Below the pieces are notes generated by a model, which was not told the origin of the DNA, did not search any database, and was given only the letters and a program-made list of their open reading frames with translations. Position numbers and translations under genes: made by a program. Of a DNA stretch of 21,521 bases, positions 1 to 7,135 are shown piece by piece (the first letter of the stretch is position 1; every line of letters starts with the position of its first letter). The stretch is from Emiliania huxleyi CCMP1516. Taxonomy: Eukaryota; Haptophyta; Isochrysidales; Noelaerhabdaceae. The DNA lies in NCBI RefSeq assembly GCF_000372725.1, contig NW_005200730.1, positions 178,990-200,510 of the forward strand, given 5' to 3'.

Positions 1-1135
1 AGAGAGAGGGGGGGGGGGGGGAGAGAGGGCGAGGGCAAAGCGCACTCGGAAGGGAACTTGGCGCACTCGTAGACGGACTGGATCGTGTGGAAGATTGCCT
101 CCTCGCACGGCACCTGCGGGCAGGGAGGCGCTGTGAGCGGGGGCGGGCGGGCGGGAGGCGTCTCTCTCTCCTCTCTCTCCTCTCTGCGGGGCCTCGCGCT
201 TCTTCTTCTTCTGCTCGTCTGCGCGCGGCCGCTCGGCAGGGTCCTTGTAGAGCGGGTTGTTCTCCTCTGAGAAGAAAGGGAAGAGGTCGCGCCTGCGGGA
301 GGAGGGAGGGAGGGGAGGGGAGGGGGGAGGGAGGGGAGGGGAGAGGTCGCGGCTGCGGTGCGGCGCCCCGCCGGAGGGAGTCGAGCGCGCGAGGGAGAGG
401 GGAGGGGGGGAGGGGGAGGGGGAGGGGAGGAGGGAGGGAGGGCAGCGGAGGCGGGCGGGAGGGAGGGCGCGAGGGCAGGCGCGAGGGCGAGGGCGTGCGT
501 CCCACCGGTCCTGTGAGGACTGCTCTCCTTGCTCGACTCGGTCGTGGATGACGACGGCGACGCAAAAGATGATCTCGTCGATGTCGGGCCGCGTGATCGT
601 CGACGAGATGAAGATGGACGACGTCGAGTTGAACCGCGGCTCGACCTTCCTCTGCGGCTCGGCGGCAGCGACGGGTGCGGCGTCTGGGAGCGAGGGAGGA
701 GACACGAGGGTCAAAGAGCCGGGCGGCAGGGGCGAGCCCTGGCGTGGACCGGCGCGAGAGGCGTCACGCGCGCGTCGAGGGCCTCCCCTGGCGCCCCGGT
801 GTGGCAGCGCACCCGCCATGTCAACGTCAGTGGAGCAGCCCGCGTCTGCGGCGGCACGTGGGCGGCACGTCAGCTCCGCGCCGATGCGAGACGCGGCCGG
901 TGAGCGGGCGCGCGCCGGCTGACGAGAGCGAATCGATGCCCAGTAGAATCCGCTTGCGGTGCCCGGCCATGGAGACGCCAATCTCTTTCAGCGACCCGTC
1001 GTCCATGCGCTTCAGAGCCTGCTCCGTGGTGACGCCTGCGGCAGCGAACGCCGGATCGTACTTGGCCATGTTGAGGGCCTGCAGCCAGCCGCCGACGGAG
1101 CCGTCCGGGAGCGAGGTAGGGAAAGAGGCGGACAT
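1..1135 (-). CDS. SAM-domain plus cyclin-like protein, 5' part (four exons, runs off the window)
   Basis: Exons on the minus strand are 1135-916, 683-506, 292-193 and 113-42; phases agree at every junction and about 190 residues are visible. Exon 1 (residues about 12-70) is a SAM domain: WLQALNMAKYDPAF, then a GV..EQAL.. helix and LKEIGVSMAGHRKRIL. SAM domains mediate protein or RNA contacts. Exons 2-4 read like the start of a Pho80/PCL-type cyclin box: FISSTITRPDIDEIIFCVAV, then FPFFSEENNPLY, then IFHTIQSVYECAKFPSEC. Such cyclins bind and activate a CDK. Donors are CCG|GC, CCG|GT, GAG|GC and probably TGC|GC, so mostly non-canonical. The start ATG directly precedes the SAM domain. The cyclin box continues beyond position 1. 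SAM call strong, cyclin call good, exact exon ends inferred. Confidence 0.72.
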
Positions 1136-1277
1136 TGGCGGCCGGAGCTAACCAACCCTGCCCGGTGGTTTCCGCGACATGACTTTATTACCGCGCTTTT
1201 CTTTTCGTGACTGTCGATTCTTTTTTTACTAGGTGGCGCCCAAGCGGGGCCCAGCGCCAGTGCGACATCTGTCTCTG
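1136..1277. promoter_or_regulatory. Short divergent intergenic region
   Basis: Only 142 bp separate the start codons of the minus-strand SAM-cyclin gene and the plus-strand FKBP-HAD gene. It contains an AT-rich patch (about 1180-1230, including a seven-T run), unlike the GC-rich surroundings. It presumably holds both promoters. I see no TATA box or other named element. Confidence 0.4.
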
Positions 1278-3878
1278 ATGAGCTGTTTGCTTCTCCTCCA
1301 TTCGCCTGCGCTGTCGCTCCATCAGCACACCTCACCGCCGTGCTCTCGCCGTGCGTGCCTGCGTGCGTGTGCGGCGGCGGCCGGCGACATGCCGCTCGTC
1401 TTCTCGACGACTGCGGGCGGGCTGCGGTTGCGGGACGTCGAGACGGGCGGCGGCAGAGAGGCTGCAGCGGGCGACGTGGTGCGAGTTCTCTTTAGCGGGT
1501 CGCTGCTGTCGGGTGCGGAGGGCTGGAGCGTGAGCGAGCGCGGCGAGACTTTCGCCATCGGCAGAGGCAACTCGGCAATGTGGGAGGAGGTGGCGGTCGG
1601 CATGCGCGTCGGGGGGCGACGGACCGTGCTCGTGCCGCCGTCCGCGTCCCTCCGCCCGAGAAAAAAGGGGCGCGCGCTGCTGGCGCCTCCCGGCGAGACG
1701 ATGCGGTTCGAGTGCGAGCTCCGCGCCATCGAGTCGGGCGTGACCGCCCTCGCCGTGCGCTCGGGCCTGCTCGGCGTCGGATCCGTCGCCGCCCCGCTCG
1801 CCCTGATCGCGCTCACCAACTGGCTCTGCTGCCTGCTCTGGGCGGGCCTGCCCCAGCCCGCCGACGCCGCGGAGGCGTCGAGCGCTCGCCTTGCCTGCTC
1901 GTCCCGACCCTAACCCTCACCCTCTAACCCTAACCCTTAGGCCTGCTCGCCCGGCCGGCTGCTCGAGTCTCGCGCGCAGCTCGACCTCGCCGTGCAGGCT
2001 TGCTCCGTGCAGGCGTGGCCAGAGGCGCTCGAGCTAGCATCCGACCCGCTGCTGGACGCCGCTTCCCTGCGCGCCTCCCTCGCCGCTTGTTCCTCCCCTC
2101 CGGCGCCCTCCCCTCTGGCGCCCTCCCCTCCGGCGCGCGAGGCCGCGCTGCTCGAGCGGCTCGACGCGCTGACGTCCCTGCTGCGCGAGGTTGCGCCGCG
2201 GGGCAGCGCCGGCCCGGAGGCGGTGCGGGCGATGAGCCTGGGCACCGCGGCGCGCGCCGACCTCGACGAGGCCCTCCGCAGCCGAGGGATCGACGACGGC
2301 GGCGGCGGGGCGCCAGCAGACCAGCAGCCGTCTCCGCAGCGGCGCCGGCCGGCTCGGTCGGGTCCGCCCGGCATGAGCCTCGCCGGCCCCGAGCCCTCGC
2401 CCGAGCCCTCGCCTCGCGTGCCCTCCGTCGTGGTGTGCGGACTCGACTGGACGCTCTGGCCGCGGCCGCGGGTCAAGTCTTCCGGCGTCGCCTGGGCGCC
2501 GGCCGAGGGAGGCGGAGGCGGGCTGCGCTCCCCGTGCGGCGCGCGGCTCGACCTCTTCCCTGGCGCGCGGGCGGCGCTGGCGGCGCTGGCCGACGGCGGC
2601 ATTTCCCTCGCCCTCGCGTCGCGCAGTCACCGGCCGGAGTGGGCCGTCGAGTGGCTGCGCTCGCTCCGTGTGGGCGAGAGGAGCGTGGCCGAGCTGGTCG
2701 GTGGGTCGCCGGTGCTCTTTCGCGACGGACCAAAGGCGCTGCACGTGCGAGAGATAGCGGAGCGGGTGGGCGTTGCGGTGGAGGAGGTCCTGTTTTTCGA
2801 CGACCGCCTCTCGGACGTGGTGAGCGTCCGTCGGGAGGGCGCCACCGCGGTGCACTGCCCGGGCGGCCTCAGTGAGGAGAGGCTGCGCGAAGGCCTCGCG
2901 CTGCACGCGGACCGGGAGGGAGGCAGCGAGGGAGGCAGCGAGGGAGGCAACGAGGGAGGCAGCGAGGGAGGCAGCGAGGTAGGCAGCGAGGGAGGCAGCG
3001 GGCCTCGCACCGGCACGCGCGGGCGAGTCGCGAGGCGGCGAGGGCGCGCCGCCCGCCGCCGCTCCTCGGCAGCGCGGCTGGTCCTGCGGGCGAGCGACGA
3101 GGCGGTCGTCATCGAGCAGTGCGAGACGCTCGCGGACGGTCGCCTCACCGGCGTGTGCTCCGAGGGCGGCGCTCGGATCTGGCTCCCGCCCACAGCCAGA
3201 GGCTACAGACTCGGCGGGCCTCGAGAAACGGCGAGGGGAGGGGCGGCGGCGGACGCCAGCGAGCTGTCCTCGCGCCGCCGTGCGCGGCTCCGGCGGGTCC
3301 GCGATGCGAGCGCCGCGCGGGCCGCCATCGCGGGGCTGCTGCTGTGCTTTGCCGCCGGGTTTGGGCTCGGCAGCCACGCGCCGGGAGCCGTCCCGCCGCC
3401 GCCGCCGCCAGCGACCACGACCGCCGCGGCGGCGCCCGCGTTCGAGCGGCTGGGGCGAGGTCTGACGACGGGCGAGCAGCTGGCTCGGCAGCAGTTTCGC
3501 GTCGAGGCGGACAAGGCGGAGCTGCGCGACCTCGAGGCGGCGATACGGAGAGAGGGGCTCCTCGTGGGCAGGAAGTCGCATGCCGAGCGGGCGCAGGCAT
3601 ACCGCGCGGCGCTGCAGGCCGAGCAGCCGGCGGCGGAGCAGAGGGTGGAGGAGGAAGTGCTCGCGTTCAAGACGCGGCTCGACGCCGAGGGCAGCACCGT
3701 GCAGGCGCGGCGTCGGGCCGCCATCAGGAAGATGCAGCTCCAGGTCCTCCAGGACGAGGAGGGCTTGCGCGAGATCTCGAGGGTCGTGGCCGAGCGCGGG
3801 CCCGCTGCCCAAGCGGTCCAGCTCGGGGTCTTCGCGAGTGATGGACAGCGGTTCCCTGAGTTCAGCTTTATTCCCTGA
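1278..3878 (+). CDS. FKBP-type domain fused to an MDP-1-like HAD domain, with TM and coiled-coil tail
   Basis: Exons 1278-1874 and 1941-3878 join in phase 0 (donor GAG|GC) to give about 844 residues. The start at 1278 gives a leader MSCLLLLHSPALSL, which could target the ER or plastid. Residues about 40-154 match FKBP_C: GDVVRVLFSG, then W(E)EVAVGMRVGGRRTVLVP. FKBPs are peptidyl-prolyl isomerases. A hydrophobic stretch follows (about 164-191). Residues about 362-522 match MDP-1/acid-phosphatase-like HADs: LDWTLWP, LALASRS, a conserved K in FRDGPKALH, and LFFDDRLSDV. The usual motif I is DxDxT; here it reads G-L-D-W-T, so the nucleophile Asp is missing. A GGSE repeat linker, a basic patch, a second TM (about 661-679) and an E/R/A-rich coiled coil (about 700-835) follow. 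There is no stop between the domains. An unseen intron or two genes remain possible. Confidence 0.65.
1893..1949 (+). repeat. Interstitial telomere-type repeat inside an intron, with 9-bp flanking duplication
   Basis: Positions 1907-1939 are degenerate CCCTAA units (CCCTAA, CCCTCA, CCCTCTAA, CCCTAA, CCCTTA), i.e. TTAGGG on the minus strand. The 9-mer GCCTGCTCG occurs at 1893-1901 and again at 1941-1949, exactly bracketing the tract, with a period of 48 bp. The tract carries an in-frame TAA, so it must be spliced out for the downstream reading frame to be used. Its terminal TTAG supplies the acceptor. Confidence 0.8.
2916..3002 (+). repeat. 12-bp coding minisatellite (Gly-Gly-Ser-Glu linker)
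   Basis: About seven copies of GAGGGAGGCAGC with few substitutions encode a flexible acidic GGSE linker after the HAD domain. Copy number is likely to vary between strains. Confidence 0.8.
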
Positions 3879-3889
3879 GTGCAGCTTTT
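3852..3889 (+). repeat. 19-bp tandem duplication across the stop codon
   Basis: Two adjacent copies of TTCCCTGAGTTCAGCTTTA (3852-3870 and 3871-3889, 17 of 19 identical). The first copy is read as the last residues; the second supplies the TGA at 3876-3878. The duplication may therefore have set the present C-terminus. Confidence 0.7.
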
Positions 3890-4146
3890 GCTTTTTCCCG
3901 CCATGTGACCCCGCCGTGGATCTTGTTTACGTTTTCTGCCCGCACGTCGGTGTGTTGCATGTCACGTTTTGTACCACACAGTATATCCTTACCGCTGCTC
4001 CTACGGCACGCAGATCGCAGTGCAGGTTTCAGTGGGGTAAGATCCGTTAGCGGGAGATCGCGAGATCAAACAACGCGTTGATAACCTAAAAGATCGTAAA
4101 AGTCAACACTTCAGATTGCCAACACAGTCTCATCCTCAGCGCAGAG
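3879..4146. other. Intergenic region upstream of the ankyrin-JmjC gene
   Basis: The composition drops to near-balanced AT/GC relative to flanking exons. It should hold the 3' UTR of the FKBP-HAD gene and the promoter of the next gene. I see no coding potential or named element. Confidence 0.4.
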
Positions 4147-6620
4147 ATGTCAAAGGACAAGGTGCAGCGCAAGCGGGCGGTGAGCGGCAGAAGCAAACCG
4201 GCACCTGCGGCGGCATCGCCTTCGCGCCGATTTGGACCTGTGCAACTGTGCCTCGCGACCGGGGTTTGCCTGCTCGCCGGCGCAATCAAGCTCTGCGCGA
4301 ATCGCTGGGCGCGGCCGTCAGCTCCTGGCGTCAGGAGAACGGCAGTGAGCGACCGCATGGTTGGTGGACCTGAGCTCGGCAAGAGAGCTGGCCGCGCTGG
4401 TGTCGTCCCGTCCCCAGTCTTGCTGTGGAGCGCGCAGTACAGTAGTGCTAAGCCGCTGCGGCTGGCGATGAAGATGTGGCACATCGCCGCCTCGCAACAT
4501 CCGCGCCTCCTGGGCCGCCTGGTGCGCAATGCAGTCGCCAGGGCTAAAACGGGCGAGTTGCCCCTCCCCGACTGCCTGCTGCAGGAGATCGCCGTGGTGA
4601 CTCCAACCCTCGAGGAGGAAGACCTGCAGCCCCTCGAAGATTTCTTGTGGCAATCTCTCGGACACGCCAGCCGCGGGGGTGAGATCGAAATGGACCGCAA
4701 CTTCTTTGCTCGCGCCGTAAAGCGTGCCGGACTGCTCCGACGGCTTGTCGAGGGCGAGCCGATAGACTCCTCCGGCCTGACTGCTCTCACTCGCAATGCA
4801 TTCTTCGGGATGGCACACGTGGTTAGCATCATGCTGCTCGCCGGTGCTGACGTCAACGGCCGCACCGCGGGTGGGGACACGGCGCTGCACATCGCCCTCG
4901 ACCAGTGGTCCCAGAAGCAGACCAGCTTCCACAGGAATAAGTGCGCAGATCATGACCATGACCGCGTCGTCCACGAGCTCCTAGCGCACCCGTCGCTCGA
5001 CATCAGCGCGACAGACGGGGCTAGCCGGTCGTTGGTGGTGGCGGCGGTGCAGGCGCGACACCTCTTCGCGCTGCAGCAGCTTCTACGCCCTGGCGCGGCG
5101 GTGACGGCTTCACCAGGATTCATGAGGACTGCACTTCACGAGGCCACCGATGCCTCGAACGTCCTCATCACCGCGTCGAAGTGGAAGATTCGGCACTCCA
5201 GCCACTACGTGGACAGCTCTAGCTTTAAGTGCGCACACGATTCGGTCAAGACGTATAATATGTCTTCCACGTCTAGCTTGTACGACGACTCTTACACGCA
5301 CATCGATTCAGCTGCGCTGCGCGCCGAAATCTTTGAGTGGAATGCCCAGTTCGTCGACACACTTCTGGAGGCCGGGGCCGACGTCGACGCCGCAGACCCA
5401 TTGGGGCGCACTGCGCTCCACTACGCTGCCCGCCTAGGTAATGGCCCGGCCGTGCGGCTGCTTCTTGGCGCGCAGGCCGACGCAGGCACACGGGATATAT
5501 TTGATCACACGGCGGGCGATCACGCCATCTATGCTGGCTACGACGATCTCGGGGCGACGCTGAACGGGTGTGGGAGTGGGATGGGATCCGGTTGCAACCT
5601 GACTGAGCGAGGTGCGGGAGACGGCGACCAGAAGAGCCAATTTTCGTCGCGCTTCTCACCGTCGTTCATCGATCGCACACCCCAAGCGCCCAGTGAGTGG
5701 GGCAGGCCGCGCTCGGTGCCGGTGGTGGAGGGCGAGGACCTCTCGCGGGTGCGGTGCGATGTTGACGTGCGCGAGAACCTCACGGTAGAGAGCTTCGGCA
5801 GGGAGCACTTTGCCCGGCAGCGGCCAGTCCTGCTGCGAGGCGCTCAGCACGGGGACTACTCGCACATCGCACTACTCACCGCTACTAGGGACACATTTGC
5901 ATGCCCCCCCCCCCCCCCCCCCTCTTAGGGTCGCTGCGCGGGGAGCTGGGCGCGTGGGAACTGGGCGCGCTGCGGTCGATCCTTGCCGATGTGGAGCTGC
6001 AGGTCGCCACGCTCAACCAGTCGAGTCCGCGCAGCACCTCGAGCCTCATGTCGCTGCCTGAGTTTGAGGCCGCCCCTAGCCTAGCACGCCAGTGCAGACC
6101 GCCCCAATGCACACCGTCGCAACGATGTGAGTAGACGCTCCTGGGGCGCGAACAGCACAAGCTCGAGCAGCACGCGGCGGCGTCCACCCTCTCGCCGGAC
6201 ACCGTCGTCGAGGCGCGGTGGGATGCGCACCCGCAGCTGCACGAGATGGCACTGCACCTCCTCAAGCAGCAGCCCGTGAGCGGCTGGCTTGGTGAGCTTT
6301 CGCGGGGCACGACTCGAATCAACAACTACCAGATCAACATCGGCTCGCCCTACTCTGGCACTTCCCTGCACTTCCACTACTCAGCCGTGAGTGTGCTACT
6401 GCACGGCCGGAAGCGGTGGTCTCTGTTCCCGCCCGCCGATGCATCCTACAGCACTGCCCACTTTTTCGACGACTTTGAGCTCGCCCGCCGCGGTGACTTC
6501 GGACGCCAGCTCGAGTGCACGCAGCAGGCTGGCGACGTGCTTTTCGTGCCCAGTATGTGGGGACACGGCGTGCTCTACGAGGAGAACTCAGTTTCGGCGT
6601 CGATCCTTTATGACGCATGA
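4147..6620 (+). CDS. Membrane-anchored ankyrin-repeat / JmjC (cupin_8-like) protein
   Basis: Exons 4147-5839, 5929-6068 and 6156-6620 join in consistent phase to give 765 residues; both donors are GAG|GC. A basic N-terminus precedes one TM segment (about 28-48, VQLCLATGVCLLAGAIKLCA). Ankyrin-type units are visible around residues 217-260 (LLAGADVNGRTAGGDTALHI), 290-335, and 400-455 (LLEAGADVDAADPLGRTALH). From about residue 519 it follows the JmjC/cupin_8 plan: REHFARQRPVLLRG, INIGSPYSGTSLHFHYSAV, LLHGRKRWSLFPP, AGDVLFVPSMWGHGVL. The family contains Fe(II)/2-oxoglutarate hydroxylases and demethylases. Candidate metal ligands are His683, His685 and His748; the common motif is HxD/E, here HxH, so activity is uncertain. 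An in-frame TAG at 6132 falls in intron 2. Confidence 0.8.
5840..5928 (+). other. GC-AG intron 1 of the ankyrin-JmjC gene
   Basis: The donor is GAG|GCGCTC and the acceptor follows an uninterrupted C-tract then TCTTAG. Removal of 89 nt restores the reading frame between RPVLLR and the downstream SLRGELGAWELG. A frame shift between the two flanking open frames makes splicing necessary. Confidence 0.75.
6069..6155 (+). other. GC-AG intron 2 of the ankyrin-JmjC gene
   Basis: The donor is GAG|GCCGCC and the acceptor GAACAG. The 87-nt intron removes the in-frame TAG at 6132-6134 and joins SLPEFE to HKLEQHAAASTLSPDTV in one helix-like stretch. GTGAGT at 6127 looks like a donor but would break the frame with the nearest acceptor. 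Confidence 0.65.
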
Positions 6621-7135
6621 CGGTTAATCGTGAGCAAGACACGTGGCGAGGGCAAGGACCGAGGTCAGATGCAACTTGCCAGGCATGGGCATGTGTGGGG
6701 GCGCGCCGCAGACTGTGGTCTGTGCAGACTGTGCAGTCTGCACCGTGCACGTGTGCACGCTTCGCTCGCTGGCCTCTGCTGCTGAGGGGCAGTTTAGTTA
6801 GTCACTGTGCTGGTGTCGCGTCTCCAAACACCAAAGAACTATGAAGTACAGGTCCTATAACGCACGCATCCCACCACAGCCGCTGCCGGTGGGGAGCCCC
6901 ACCCGCTCTCCACGGACCACGCCCACTCTCTTTGTCTCTCTGATATGTGCCTCTCAAACACCCCCCACCACCCAGCCTCGGCTGTGGCTGCATATATGCA
7001 CCCAAACAAATGTGCGCAACACACCTCGGCCGCCCAGGCCGGAGCAAAGGCAACTCACGTCTAGAGAGTACATTGGCGCGCGGGAGTGAAGGCGGTCGGT
7101 TGTTGAATGGACGCGGCCCACCGCGACCCTCTCGC
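6621..7135. other. Convergent intergenic region
   Basis: This 515-bp stretch lies between the 3' ends of two converging genes. It has stops in all frames at useful lengths and no recognisable protein. An 8-bp-stem hairpin (GCAGACTG / CAGTCTGC, 6724-6741) is present and could help 3'-end formation; that is a guess. Confidence 0.4.

Noticed and set aside
87..922. Several plus-strand open frames in the first kilobase, rich in Arg/Gly/Glu
   Set aside because: They run through G-rich intron sequence of the minus-strand SAM-cyclin gene and overlap its exons antisense; no family signal.
1907..1939. Chromosome end (telomere)
   Set aside because: The tract is short, degenerate and flanked by coding sequence on both sides, so it is interstitial.
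2034..3812. 592-residue minus-strand open frame
   Set aside because: It is the antisense shadow of the FKBP-HAD exon in high-GC DNA; composition is Arg/Ala/Pro-rich with no domain.
6127..6132. GTGAGT as the donor of JmjC intron 2
   Set aside because: With the acceptor at 6155 it leaves a 29-nt intron and breaks the frame; the GAG|GC donor at 6069 keeps the frame and removes the TAG.
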